A DNA stretch of 61,446 nucleotides from Bacteroides gallinarum DSM 18171 = JCM 13658. GTDB taxonomy: Bacteria > Bacteroidota > Bacteroidia > Bacteroidales > Bacteroidaceae. Where the stretch lies: assembly GCF_000374365.1 (NCBI RefSeq), contig NZ_KB894135.1, positions 1 to 61,446 on the forward strand. Reading direction: 5' to 3'. The notes below the pieces were generated by a model that saw nothing but the letters and a program-made list of their open reading frames with translations, made no database searches and had not been told where the DNA came from. Position numbers and translations under genes: made by a program. The number at the start of each line of letters is the position of its first letter. Within the stretch, counting starts at the first letter, position 1. Of this stretch, positions 24,559 to 33,153 are shown piece by piece.

Positions 24559-25626
24559 ATGAAAAAGCATAATTTCAATGCAGGACCTTCCATTCTTCCG
24601 CGCGAGGTGATAGAGGATACAGCGAAGGCTATTTTAGATTTCAATGGCTCCGGTCTGTCTCTTATGGAGATTAGCCACCGTGCTAAGGACTTCCAGCCCG
24701 TAGTGGACGAAGCCGTAGCGCTGTTCAAAGAACTACTCAACATTCCCGAAGGTTATTCGGTACTGTTCCTGGGTGGCGGCGCAAGTCTGGAATTCTGCAT
24801 GGTTCCTTTCAATTTCCTCGAAAAGAAAGCCGCTTACCTCAATACGGGCGTATGGGCAAAGAAGGCGATGAAAGAAGCCAAAGGTTTTGGCGAGGTTGTG
24901 GAAGTTGCCTCTTCTGCTGAAGCCACTTATACTTATATCCCGAAAGATTACACGGTACCGGCCGATGCGGATTATTTCCATATCACTACCAACAATACTA
25001 TCTACGGTACGGAGCTGAAGAAAGACCTGGATGTGGATGTTCCTATGGTTGCCGATATGTCGTCCGATATTTTCTCCCGTCCTGTCGACGTGTCTAAATA
25101 TATCTGTATTTATGGTGGTGCACAGAAAAACCTGGCTCCTGCGGGCGTTACTTTCGTTATCGTGAAAAACGATGCGGTAGGCAAGGTATCTCGTTACATC
25201 CCGACGATGCTGAACTATCAGACCCACATCGACGGCGGTTCGATGTTCAACACTCCGCCGGTAGTTCCTATTTATGCGGCATTGCAGACCCTGCGCTGGA
25301 TTAAGGCACAAGGCGGTGTGAAGGAAATGGAACGCCGTGCTATCGAAAAGGCCGATATGCTGTATGCCGAGATAGACCGCAACAAGATGTTCGTGGGTAC
25401 TGCTGCCAAGGAAGACCGTTCGCGCATGAACATCTGCTTCGTTATGGCTCCCGAATACAAAGACCTCGAAGCCGACTTCCTGAAGTTCGCTACCGAAAGA
25501 GGTATGGTGGGTATCAAGGGACACCGTTCCGTAGGCGGTTTCCGTGCATCTTGCTACAACGCTATGCCGAAAGAAAGCGTACAGGCTTTGATAGACTGCA
25601 TGCAGGAATTTGAGAAACTTCATTAA
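24559..25626 (+). CDS. serC: Phosphoserine aminotransferase
   Basis: A 355-residue class V PLP enzyme converting 3-phosphohydroxypyruvate and glutamate to phosphoserine. Features: [14 protein letters not shown] at the N-terminus, GGGASLEF (phosphate binding), and the PLP lysine in [12 protein letters not shown] near residue 193. The start is the ATG after eight upstream in-frame codons, where the family begins. First gene of serC-serA-DUF1015, which share direction. Confidence 0.95.
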   Translation: MKKHNFNAGPSILPREVIEDTAKAILDFNGSGLSLMEISHRAKDFQPVVDEAVALFKELLNIPEGYSVLFLGGGASLEFCMVPFNFLEKKAAYLNTGVWAKKAMKEAKGFGEVVEVASSAEATYTYIPKDYTVPADADYFHITTNNTIYGTELKKDLDVDVPMVADMSSDIFSRPVDVSKYICIYGGAQKNLAPAGVTFVIVKNDAVGKVSRYIPTMLNYQTHIDGGSMFNTPPVVPIYAALQTLRWIKAQGGVKEMERRAIEKADMLYAEIDRNKMFVGTAAKEDRSRMNICFVMAPEYKDLEADFLKFATERGMVGIKGHRSVGGFRASCYNAMPKESVQALIDCMQEFEKLH

Positions 25627-25633
25627 TAATATT

Positions 25634-25720
25634 GTTCACCACAGAGGGCACAGAGTCCCACAGAGACTGAATGACAAGGAAACTCTGTGAAACTCCGTAC
25701 GGCTCTGTGGTGATTCTTTT
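25634..25720. repeat. Palindromic CACAGAG element between serC and serA
   Basis: TCACCACAGAG (25636-25646) is perfectly inverted as CTCTGTGGTGA (25703-25713), with partial inner complementarity (CACAGAGTCCCACAGAG against CTCTGTGAAACTCCG) and a T-run after it. It is a single copy of the words that make up the 14-kb array. It could attenuate transcription between the two genes. Confidence 0.7.
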
Positions 25721-25737
25721 TTTAATACCATTGAATC

Positions 25738-26658
25738 ATGAAAGTATTAGTCGCAACAGACAAACCGTTTGCAAAGGTTGCAGTAGACGGTATCCGTAAA
25801 GAAATCGAAGCGGCAGGTTATGAACTTGCCCTGCTGGAAAAATATGGTGATAAGGCAAAGTTGCTGGAAGCCGTGAAAGATGCCAACGCCATTATTATCC
25901 GCAGCGACATCATCGATGCCGAGGTCTTGGATGCAGCCAAAGAACTGAAAATCGTGGTACGTGCCGGTGCAGGTTATGACAATGTAGACCTGGATGCCGC
26001 CACTGCCCACAACGTATGTGTGATGAACACTCCGGGACAGAACTCCAACGCCGTGGCCGAACTGGCTTTCGGCCTTATGGTAATGGCTGTCCGCAATATG
26101 TATAACGGCACTTCCGGTACGGAACTGATGGGCAAGAAGTTGGGTATCCACGCTTACGGTAACGTAGGACGTAACGTAGCCCGTATCGCCAAAGGTTTCG
26201 GCATGGATATTTACGCCTTCGACGCTTTCTGTCCGAAAGAGGTTATCGAGAAAGACGGTGTAAAGGCAGTCGCTTCTGCCGACGAACTTTACTCTACCTG
26301 CGACGTTGTTTCCCTGCACATTCCTGCAACGGCCGAAACCAAGAACTCTATCGACTATGCCCTGGTGAACAGGATGCCGAAAGGCGGTTTGCTGGTGAAT
26401 ACCGCCCGTAAGGAGGTTATCAACGAAGCCGAGCTGATTCAGCTTATGGAAGAACGTCCCGACCTGAAATACATGACCGACATCATGCCCGCAGCCAACG
26501 AGACATTTGCCGCCAAATTCGCCGGTCGCTATTTCTCCACACCGAAGAAAATGGGTGCACAGACTGCCGAAGCCAATATCAATGCCGGTATTGCCGCTGC
26601 CAAACAGATTGTAGGTTTCCTGAAAGACGGTTGCGAGAAGTTCCGGGTAAATAAATAA
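25738..26658 (+). CDS. serA: D-3-phosphoglycerate dehydrogenase, short form
   Basis: This 306-residue NAD-dependent enzyme oxidises 3-phosphoglycerate, the first step of serine synthesis. It has the D-isomer dehydrogenase fold with a slightly altered NAD loop, GIHAYGNVGRNVARIAKGFG, and NTARKEVINEAEL with the catalytic Arg. No C-terminal ACT domain is present, so serine feedback through ACT is not possible here. Usual D-isomer dehydrogenases have HCG or GGA near the catalytic His; here the region reads DIMPAANETFAAKF. Confidence 0.9.
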   Translation: MKVLVATDKPFAKVAVDGIRKEIEAAGYELALLEKYGDKAKLLEAVKDANAIIIRSDIIDAEVLDAAKELKIVVRAGAGYDNVDLDAATAHNVCVMNTPGQNSNAVAELAFGLMVMAVRNMYNGTSGTELMGKKLGIHAYGNVGRNVARIAKGFGMDIYAFDAFCPKEVIEKDGVKAVASADELYSTCDVVSLHIPATAETKNSIDYALVNRMPKGGLLVNTARKEVINEAELIQLMEERPDLKYMTDIMPAANETFAAKFAGRYFSTPKKMGAQTAEANINAGIAAAKQIVGFLKDGCEKFRVNK

Positions 26659-26663
26659 TAGGT

Positions 26664-26730
26664 TTAGGCACGGATTATACGGATTTCACGGAATGGTCTA
26701 TTCCGCGTAACCTGCGTAGCCCGTGCCTGA
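26664..26730. repeat. Palindromic element between serA and the DUF1015 gene
   Basis: AGGCACGG (26666-26673) is inverted as CCGTGCCT (26721-26728), with partial pairing of the interior (TTCACGGAAT against ATTCCGCGTAA). Different in sequence from the serC-serA element but alike in size and position. Confidence 0.65.
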
Positions 26731-26756
26731 ATAGTTCATTAAATAATCTAATAACC

Positions 26757-28004
26757 ATGGCTATAATTAAACCTTTTAAAGGCGTTCGCCCCCCCCAGGA
26801 TTTGGTGGAGCAGGTTGCATCCCGTCCTTACGACGTACTGAACTCCGACGAAGCCCGTGAGGAGGCAGCAGGAAACGAAAAATCCCTGTATCATATCATT
26901 AAGCCCGAAATAGATTTTCCTGTCGGTACGGACGAGCATGATGAACGTGTTTACCGGAAAGCTGCCGAGAACTTCCAAATGTTCCAGGATAAAGGCTGGC
27001 TGGTGCAGGATGAAAAGGAAAACTACTACGTATATGCTCAGACCATGAACGGCAAGACGCAGTATGGTTTGGTAGTGGGAGCCTATGTACCCGATTATAT
27101 GAATGGGGTTATCAAAAAACACGAGCTTACCCGCCGCGATAAGGAAGAAGACCGCATGAAGCATGTCCGTGTGAATGATGCCAATATCGAGCCGGTATTC
27201 TTCGCCTATCCCGATAATGCTACGCTCGATGCAGTCATTGCCCGCTATACGGTTCAGAAACCGGTCTATGATTTTATTGCTCCGGGCGACGGATTCGGTC
27301 ATACCTTCTGGATTATCGACCGGCAGGAAGACATCGATGCCATAACCAGGGAGTTTGCCAAGATGCCTGCACTCTACATTGCAGACGGACATCACCGCAG
27401 TGCAGCCGCTGCTCTGGTCGGTGCGGAGAAGGCGAAACAAAATCCCAACCACCGCGGCGACGAGGAGTACAACTATTTCATGGCAGTTTGTTTCCCCGCT
27501 AACCAGTTGACTATCATCGACTACAACCGGGTGGTGAAAGACCTCAACGGTATGACACCCGGACAGTTTCTGACCGCTGTAAGCAAGAATTTTGCAGTAG
27601 AGGAGAAAGGTACGGAGATATACAAGCCGGCAGGCCTGCACAATTTCTCCCTTTACCTGGACGGCAAGTGGTACAGCCTTACGGCAAAACCGGGTACTTA
27701 TAATGACGACGACCCTATCGGCGTGCTGGATGTAACCATTTCCTCCAACCTGATACTGGATGAAATACTCGGTATCAAGGATTTGCGCTCCGACAAGCGT
27801 ATCGACTTCGTGGGTGGTATCCGTGGTTTGGGCGAGTTGAAGAAGCGGGTGGACAGCGGCGAGATGAAGGTAGCCCTGGCACTTTATCCCGTGTCTATGA
27901 AACAGTTAATGGACATTGCCGATACGGGCAACATCATGCCCCCAAAAACTACCTGGTTCGAGCCGAAGTTGCGTTCCGGGCTGGTAATTCACAAACTAAG
28001 CTAA
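26757..28004 (+). CDS. DUF1015 family protein of the serine cluster
   Basis: A 415-residue cytoplasmic protein beginning MAIIKPFKGVRP, with DVLNSDEAREEA and ALYIADGHHRSAAA, the conserved blocks of DUF1015. The family is regularly found next to serA/serC in Bacteroidetes and other anaerobes, and a role tied to serine or phosphoserine metabolism (possibly a kinase-like or ParB/sulfiredoxin-fold activity suggested by DGHHR) is likely but not established here. Followed by a terminator. Confidence 0.85.
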   Translation: MAIIKPFKGVRPPQDLVEQVASRPYDVLNSDEAREEAAGNEKSLYHIIKPEIDFPVGTDEHDERVYRKAAENFQMFQDKGWLVQDEKENYYVYAQTMNGKTQYGLVVGAYVPDYMNGVIKKHELTRRDKEEDRMKHVRVNDANIEPVFFAYPDNATLDAVIARYTVQKPVYDFIAPGDGFGHTFWIIDRQEDIDAITREFAKMPALYIADGHHRSAAAALVGAEKAKQNPNHRGDEEYNYFMAVCFPANQLTIIDYNRVVKDLNGMTPGQFLTAVSKNFAVEEKGTEIYKPAGLHNFSLYLDGKWYSLTAKPGTYNDDDPIGVLDVTISSNLILDEILGIKDLRSDKRIDFVGGIRGLGELKKRVDSGEMKVALALYPVSMKQLMDIADTGNIMPPKTTWFEPKLRSGLVIHKLS

Positions 28005-28032
28005 TCAGATATAATTCCTGAAAGACAATAGG

Positions 28033-28075
28033 AGAACGGAGCATTGCGTATGGCGCGGTGCTCCGTTATTTTTGT
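28033..28075 (+). terminator. Terminator of the serC-serA-DUF1015 cluster
   Basis: AACGGAGCA and TGCTCCGTT form a perfect 9-bp stem (28035-28067) followed by ATTTTTG. Confidence 0.85.
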
Positions 28076-28137
28076 CGTCGTATCCTTTCCCGTTATGCGG
28101 AAAATACCGACCTTTGCCGGAAAAACGGATTACTTCT

Positions 28138-28719
28138 ATGAAAGTATTGATACTCAATGGCAGTCCCCGCCGGCACGGAAACATATCGAAGATGCTGGAG
28201 GCGATGAAGCAGGAAATAGAATGCTGTAATGCCGAGGCGGTCTATGTCAGGGTTGCGGAACTGAAAGTGCGCCCTTGTACCGGTTGTATGAAGTGCCGCA
28301 GCTCGTTACGCTGCTGCCTGCCGGAAGACGATGCACAGCGGATACTGCAAAACATCAGGGATGCCGATGCACTGATAATAGGCGCTCCGTGTTATTGGGG
28401 GAACATGCCCGGCGAGTTGAAAGTACTGTTCGACCGCATGGTGTACGGCATGATGGGAGAGAATGCGTGGGGAATGCCCCTTGCACTCCACAAAGGTAAA
28501 AAAGCAGTCATAGTAAGTACCTGCACTACTCCGTACCCTTTTAATATCCTCTATAACCAGACGCGTGGAGTGGTGAAAGCACTCCGGGAAATATTGAAAT
28601 GGAGTGGTTTCAAGGTAGTAAAGACGATAGAAAGGGGAGGAACCGGGAAACACCCGGAACTGACTGCTGCGGAGATACTGCGTTGCAAGAAGGCGGTACG
28701 TAAATCCCTGCTCGGCTGA
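28138..28719 (+). CDS. Flavodoxin-fold NAD(P)H-dependent oxidoreductase
   Basis: A 193-residue FMN protein (iron-sulfur flavoprotein / FMN reductase-like). The N-terminus KVLILNGSPRRHGNISKML is the FMN phosphate loop; the Cys-rich block PCTGCMKCRSSLRC resembles the cluster- or Cys-containing loop of the ISF family, though spacing differs from classical ISF. GAPCYWGNMPGELKVLFDR is the second FMN loop. Start at 28138 follows the family; upstream in-frame codons overlap the terminator. Substrate unknown. Confidence 0.85.
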   Translation: MKVLILNGSPRRHGNISKMLEAMKQEIECCNAEAVYVRVAELKVRPCTGCMKCRSSLRCCLPEDDAQRILQNIRDADALIIGAPCYWGNMPGELKVLFDRMVYGMMGENAWGMPLALHKGKKAVIVSTCTTPYPFNILYNQTRGVVKALREILKWSGFKVVKTIERGGTGKHPELTAAEILRCKKAVRKSLLG

Positions 28720-28732
28720 GAACCGGTGAAAG

Positions 28733-28760
28733 CCGTACCACCGCTTCCGGAGTGGTACGG
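28733..28760. terminator. Hairpin after the flavoprotein gene
   Basis: CCGTACCAC and GTGGTACGG form a perfect 9-bp stem just after the stop codon at 28719. No clear U-run follows, so termination is uncertain. Confidence 0.5.
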
Positions 28761-28852
28761 AAAGACGGAAACTGCAAACTCCCGAATGTTCAGCTTTACC
28801 GGAGTTCGATGAAAAGTACCGTCCGTTGTGCATATGAACGGTATTTTCTTTT

Positions 28853-28860
28853 TATCTTTG
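28853..28860 (+). promoter_or_regulatory. Promoter -7 element of the GNAT gene
   Basis: TATCTTTG, 35 bp before the start at 28896. Confidence 0.5.
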
Positions 28861-28895
28861 CAGATAGGGTAAAAAAGATACATTAATCATATTAT

Positions 28896-29492
28896 ATGCC
28901 GGATATGGATTATATAGAAACGGAACGGCTGATATTGCGGCATTTTACCAGGGAAGATGTAAGTGCCTTGTTCGCTATCCTTAGCGATGAAGAAGTCAAT
29001 ACATTCCTGCCTATGTTCCCGTTGAAAGACATGGAGGAGGCAGAAAAATATCTTTTGTATATCGAAGATTATATCCGTCAAAAGGGAATTTACTATGCGA
29101 TTTGCCTGAAGGAAGATAATGTGCCGGTCGGTTGTATCCATGTGTGTGCAGACGACAGCCATGATTTGGGTTACTGCATCAGGAAAGAATTCTGGCATAA
29201 AGGGATTTGTACCGAGGCGTGCCGGGCGGTAACCGGTATGCTGAAACAGACTGGTATTCCGTATATTACAGCTACGCATGATGTGAATAATCCGAGGAGT
29301 GGGAAGGTGATGCAGGCGATAGGCATGAAATACCGGTACTCTTATGAGGAGATGTGGCAACCTAAAAATATACCGGTTACTTTCCGTATGTACCAGCTTA
29401 ATTTCGACGGAGAAGACGACCGGGTTTACCGGAAATATTGGAACAAATATCCGGTACATTTTATAGAGCGGCAATCTTCCGTTATGGAATAA
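28896..29492 (+). CDS. GNAT-family N-acetyltransferase, RimJ-like
   Basis: A 198-residue protein with IETERLILRHFTREDV at the N-terminus and the acetyl-CoA loop in GYCIRKEFWHKGICTEACRA, typical of the RimJ/RimL branch. The target (ribosomal protein, amine or antibiotic) cannot be read from sequence. The ATG at 28896 is used; a second Met follows three codons on. Confidence 0.85.
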   Translation: MPDMDYIETERLILRHFTREDVSALFAILSDEEVNTFLPMFPLKDMEEAEKYLLYIEDYIRQKGIYYAICLKEDNVPVGCIHVCADDSHDLGYCIRKEFWHKGICTEACRAVTGMLKQTGIPYITATHDVNNPRSGKVMQAIGMKYRYSYEEMWQPKNIPVTFRMYQLNFDGEDDRVYRKYWNKYPVHFIERQSSVME

Positions 29493-29573
29493 CTATCCCC
29501 TGAACCGTAAGACGGATATCGGAAACTTTCATATAATCAATCCGTTCCGAACCCGAAATAGTAATAGAATGAT

Positions 29574-29975
29574 ATGGGCAAAAAAGAAGAATACAAACAG
29601 AAAAACGAACGGTTCCTGCAAGACCTGCGTGTAGAAGAAGGCATAAAGGAGTTGGGAGGCGGCGTGCTTTACCGCGTGCTGGAAAGCGGGGAGGGTAGCG
29701 CCGTTCCTCGCCTGAATAGTGTCGTGTCGGTACATTACAAAGGAACGCTCATCAACGGCAGGGAGTTCGACAATTCCTGGAAACGCAACTGTCCGGAGGC
29801 TTTCCGGCTGAACGAGGTAATCAGCGGCTGGCAGATAGCTTTGCAACGGATGCACGTGGGCGACCGCTGGATTATCTATATACCCTATACGGTGGGCTAC
29901 GGTGCACGCGCCAGTGGTCTTATTCCGGCTTTCTCCACACTGATATTCGAAGTGAAGCTGCTGGGTATTGCCTGA
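29574..29975 (+). CDS. FKBP-type peptidyl-prolyl cis-trans isomerase
   Basis: A 133-residue single-domain FKBP. The core is VSVHYKGTLINGREFDNSW, then VISGWQIALQRMHVGDRWII, IPYTVGYGARA and LIFEVKLL. No signal peptide, so cytoplasmic, which differs from the exported Bacteroides FKBPs. The N-terminal 25 residues are charged and probably helical. Confidence 0.9.
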   Translation: MGKKEEYKQKNERFLQDLRVEEGIKELGGGVLYRVLESGEGSAVPRLNSVVSVHYKGTLINGREFDNSWKRNCPEAFRLNEVISGWQIALQRMHVGDRWIIYIPYTVGYGARASGLIPAFSTLIFEVKLLGIA

Positions 29976-30037
29976 GAAGTGAAGCGTGAACAAACTTTCT
30001 TCTTCATACGTTATCTTCCTGTAACTTAAACATTATA

Positions 30038-30244
30038 ATGAGTATGAATCAGGAAAAGAAGAAAGAAGAGTGCGGTGCCCCGCATGCGGCGCCCTCCCCG
30101 GAACAAGTCCTGGAAAAAGGGAACGAGGCGGAGACAGTGCCCGGGCAGCAAATCGGGCTATACGGAAAAGCGGATAAGAAAGATGTCCGCCGAATGGTAA
30201 AGATACTGAATCCCGACAAGGACAGTATGGAAAGCAGGGGATAA
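30038..30244 (+). CDS. Small hydrophilic protein, not recognised
   Basis: A 68-residue, highly charged protein (MSMNQEKKKEECGAPHAAPS, ending NPDKDSMESRG) with a central QQIGLYGKADKKDVRRMVKI segment that may be helical. It lies 62 bp after the FKBP gene in the same direction. No domain recognised; the codon pattern and position make a real gene likely but not certain. Confidence 0.5.
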   Translation: MSMNQEKKKEECGAPHAAPSPEQVLEKGNEAETVPGQQIGLYGKADKKDVRRMVKILNPDKDSMESRG

Positions 30245-30297
30245 TCCTCTGCTTTTATTTTATTCCCTAACCGGGTAGGTTACACCGCCATGTTTCG

Positions 30298-30305
30298 TAT
30301 CTTTG
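30298..30305 (+). promoter_or_regulatory. Promoter -7 element of the MATE gene
   Basis: TATCTTTG, 48 bp before the MATE start. Confidence 0.5.
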
Positions 30306-30353
30306 TGCCGGAAATACGAAACGGCATACGAAAACATCGAAATACGGTAGCGA

Positions 30354-31691
30354 ATGTTACGGAATGGAAACCTCACCCAGGGCGGCATAACGGGTACACT
30401 GCTGCGCTTTACCTTGCCCATGATGGCAGGTTCGCTGCTGCAACAGTGCTACAACATAGCCGATACGCTTATTGTAGGGCGGTGTATCGGTGCGGACGCA
30501 CTGGCAGCAGTAGGTTCGGCATATACGCTTATGGTTTTCCTGATTTCCGTTCTTTTGGGGTTGTCTATCGGCAGCGGTACGGTATTCTCACTGCACTACG
30601 GTGCGGGAAACAGGCATGCTTTGCGACGCAGCATTTTCGTTTCGTTCGTACTGATAGGAGCGGTTACGTTCCTGCTCAATGCGGCGGCTTTCGTATGGCT
30701 GGACCCTATTCTCCGGCTGCTGCAAGTACCGCAGGACATTTACGGAATGATGCGCAGTTATCTGTGGATAATCTTTTGCGGTATCGTCTTTACATTTATC
30801 TATAATTTCTATGCAGCCTTGTTGCGGGCGGTGGGAGATTCTGTCACCCCTCTTTGGTTTCTGGCTGTTTCCGTCGTATTGAATATCGTTCTCGACCTGT
30901 TTTTTATCCTGCAACTGGACTGGGGTATCGAAGGAGCTGCTGCGGCTACCGTCATAGCCCAGGGAGCTGCCGCTGCGGGAATCGTGTTCTATACCTGCAA
31001 GAAGCGTCCGGAGTTACGGCTGCACCGTGAGGATATGCACTTTGACCGTTGCAGCCTGAAGGAGATAGTCTCTTTCTCCACGCTGACCTGCGTACAGCAA
31101 TCGGTAATGAATTTCGGTATTCTGATGATACAAGGGCTGGTCAACAGCTTCGGTACGGCTGTTATGGCAGCTTTTGCCGCTGCGGTAAAGATAGACTCCT
31201 TTGCATATATGCCCGTGCAGGAGTTCGGGAATGCCTTCTCCACCTTCATCGCACAGAATTTCGGGGCGAAGCGTTACGAACGCATCCGCCGGGGCGTCCG
31301 CAGCGCATTTTTTACTGCGGTTGTCTTTTCGCTGGCAGTCTCCGTACTCGTGTTTGTCTTTGCAGAGCCGCTGATGCTGATTTTTGTCCGTCCGGACGAA
31401 ACGGAAATCCTTGCTACCGGGGTGGAATACCTGCGCATCGAAGGGGCGTTCTATTGCGGCATCGGCATTCTGTTCTTGCTGTACGGCTATTATCGTGCCG
31501 TCCGCAAGCCAGGCATGTCGGTTGTGCTCACGGTGATTTCGCTGGGTACTCGCGTCGTGCTTTCCTATGTGCTTGCCGCCATTCCTTCCGTTGGAGTAAC
31601 AGGCATCTGGTGGTCTATCCCTATCGGGTGGTTGCTTGCCGATGCGATAGGGATGCTCTACTACAAGTATTGCGCTTTACGGACAACCTGA
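30354..31691 (+). CDS. MATE-family multidrug/Na+ antiporter
   Basis: A 445-residue membrane protein with about twelve helices in two related halves. N-half signatures are LLRFTLPMMAGSLLQQCYNI and DTLIVGRCIGADALAAVG; the C-half repeats the pattern (FGILMIQGLVNSFGTAVMAA). Members export cationic drugs or metabolites using Na+ or H+ gradients. The gene stands alone; its last codons and stop (CGG ACA ACC TGA) are the first unit of the following tandem array, so array growth has begun inside the gene. Confidence 0.9.
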   Translation: MLRNGNLTQGGITGTLLRFTLPMMAGSLLQQCYNIADTLIVGRCIGADALAAVGSAYTLMVFLISVLLGLSIGSGTVFSLHYGAGNRHALRRSIFVSFVLIGAVTFLLNAAAFVWLDPILRLLQVPQDIYGMMRSYLWIIFCGIVFTFIYNFYAALLRAVGDSVTPLWFLAVSVVLNIVLDLFFILQLDWGIEGAAAATVIAQGAAAAGIVFYTCKKRPELRLHREDMHFDRCSLKEIVSFSTLTCVQQSVMNFGILMIQGLVNSFGTAVMAAFAAAVKIDSFAYMPVQEFGNAFSTFIAQNFGAKRYERIRRGVRSAFFTAVVFSLAVSVLVFVFAEPLMLIFVRPDETEILATGVEYLRIEGAFYCGIGILFLLYGYYRAVRKPGMSVVLTVISLGTRVVLSYVLAAIPSVGVTGIWWSIPIGWLLADAIGMLYYKYCALRTT

Positions 31692-31868
31692 TTTCATGCA
31701 AGCAACCTGTTTCCTTGCGGGTAACCTGATTTCCTGCGGGCAACCTGCTTTCCTGAGGACAACCTGATTTCATGCGAACAACCTGTTTCCCGCGAACAAC
31801 CTGTTTCCCGCGGGTAACCTGATTTTCTACAAGCAACCGATTCCTTCCGGGCAACCGTTTTCATTCCC
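31680..31868. repeat. 19-bp array copying the MATE gene 3' end
   Basis: About ten units of 18-19 bp. The first, CGGACAACCTGATTTCATG, contains the last three codons and the TGA of the MATE gene. Later copies read CGGGTAACCTGATTTCCTG, CGAACAACCTGTTTCCCG and similar. The array fills the space between the convergent MATE and glycerate kinase genes; no terminator hairpin is seen there. Confidence 0.88.
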
Positions 31869-31893
31869 GTTTTTATTGTTACACCACCGGCAT

Positions 31894-33045
31894 TTACCGG
31901 ATAATCCTGCATAGCTGTTCCACGGTGCGGCGGATATTCATCCGGGCGAACTCCGGCTGCATGGCTTCTTCCAGGGCAACGGGACCTGGAACAATGGAGA
32001 ATATCCCATGAAAGCCGGCACGGGCAAGCAGCTCCGTATCTTCTATACTTCCCGCTATCAGGATAACGGGAATACCCTGTTTTCGGGCTTCTGCCAATAT
32101 GCCGTACGGCACTTTTCCCATAACGGTCTGCCTGTCCGATTTCCCTTCCCCGGTGATAATCAGGTCTGCATCTTTTATCCGCTCAGCAAAATGCTGTGTT
32201 TCCAGCAAGAGTTGCACGCCCGGTTTCAGTCCGGCATCGAGGAATGCCGATAGGCTGCCGCCCATACCTCCGGCTGCTCCTGCTCCGGGGCAGGAGGATA
32301 CGTCTTTCCCGGTGCTCCGGCAGATAACCGCTGCCAGATGCCGCATGGCTGCGTCCAGTGCCTCTGTCATAGCGGTATCCGCTCCTTTCTGCGGGGCGAA
32401 TACGCGGGCTGCCCCGTCTGTTCCGCAGAAAGGGTTGCGTACATCGCAGGCGGCGACAAAGGTACACTCGCCGAGCAGGGGATGAACGGCAGCGGTATCT
32501 ACGGTATCGACCTCACCCATAATCCGTCCTCCGTAGCCTAATGTATTCCCCGCTTTATCGAGAAAACGGAAACCCAAAGCCTGCAACATCCCCAGTCCGG
32601 CATCGTTCGTGGCGCTTCCGCCCAAGCCGATGATGAAGTCGCGGCATCCCCGCGTCAGGGCGTCCCGTATCAGTTCGCCTGTACCGAAAGTGGTTGTCAG
32701 CATCGGGTTACGTTTCTCCGGGGCAACGAGCGGCAGCCCGCTGATAGCTGCCATTTCGATGAAAGCCGTCCGTCCGTCGCCGGAGATGCCGTAACAGGCT
32801 TCGCGAAGTTCCATTAACGGGCCATGAGCCTGTACACGGATACTCTTTCCGTGCGTGGCGGCAATCAGGACATCCAGCATGCCTTCGCCGCCGTCGGCCA
32901 CGGGGATACGGACAACTTCGCATTCCGGCAGTGCGGCATGTATTCCTTCGGCGGCAGCAGCTTCGGCTTCCGCAGATGTGAGGCAGCCTTTGAAGGAATC
33001 TATGGCAAGAACCGCTTTTCTTATCGGGGGATAATCTCTTTTCAT
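31894..33045 (-). CDS. Glycerate kinase (GlxK/GarK family)
   Basis: A 383-residue kinase phosphorylating glycerate. Conserved blocks: AIDSFKGCLTSAEAEAA near the N-terminus, PVADGGEGMLDVL, GLGGSATNDAGLGML, and DLIITGEGKSDRQT with PVILIAG. The start at 33045 gives MKRDYPPIRKAVLAIDSFKG; the open frame continues 122 codons upstream but into the divergent gene's promoter. The first residues YPPMKRDYPPIRKA are two 7-residue repeats, part of a 21-bp array over the start codon. Promoter at 33090-33097, divergent from yigZ. Confidence 0.9.
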   Translation of the reverse strand: MKRDYPPIRKAVLAIDSFKGCLTSAEAEAAAAEGIHAALPECEVVRIPVADGGEGMLDVLIAATHGKSIRVQAHGPLMELREACYGISGDGRTAFIEMAAISGLPLVAPEKRNPMLTTTFGTGELIRDALTRGCRDFIIGLGGSATNDAGLGMLQALGFRFLDKAGNTLGYGGRIMGEVDTVDTAAVHPLLGECTFVAACDVRNPFCGTDGAARVFAPQKGADTAMTEALDAAMRHLAAVICRSTGKDVSSCPGAGAAGGMGGSLSAFLDAGLKPGVQLLLETQHFAERIKDADLIITGEGKSDRQTVMGKVPYGILAEARKQGIPVILIAGSIEDTELLARAGFHGIFSIVPGPVALEEAMQPEFARMNIRRTVEQLCRIIR

Positions 33046-33075
33046 AGGAGGATACTCTTTTCCGTAGGAAGATAA
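33013..33075 (-). repeat. Three in-frame 21-bp units over the glycerate kinase start
   Basis: Reverse-strand units at 33075-33055, 33054-33034 and 33033-33013 share TATCCTCCTATGAAAAGAGA-like sequence. The middle one holds the ATG start. In the gene frame they read LSSYGKE, YPPMKRD and YPPIRKA. The frame is kept across all three. Confidence 0.75.
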
Positions 33076-33089
33076 CTTCTTTCTTTGTG

Positions 33090-33097
33090 CAAAGATA
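33090..33097 (-). promoter_or_regulatory. Promoter -7 element of glycerate kinase
   Basis: TATCTTTG on the reverse strand, 44 bp before the start at 33045 and divergent from the yigZ promoter. Confidence 0.55.
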
Positions 33098-33141
33098 AAG
33101 TTTTTTGATAGCCGCCGAAAGGCGGATAGCAAAAAGTGTAG

Positions 33142-33149
33142 TATATTTG
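33142..33149 (+). promoter_or_regulatory. Promoter -7 element of yigZ, implying a leaderless mRNA
   Basis: TATATTTG ends only four bases before the ATG at 33154. With the usual start site about 4-7 bases after this element, transcription would begin at or next to the start codon. Confidence 0.55.
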
Positions 33150-33153
33150 CGGC

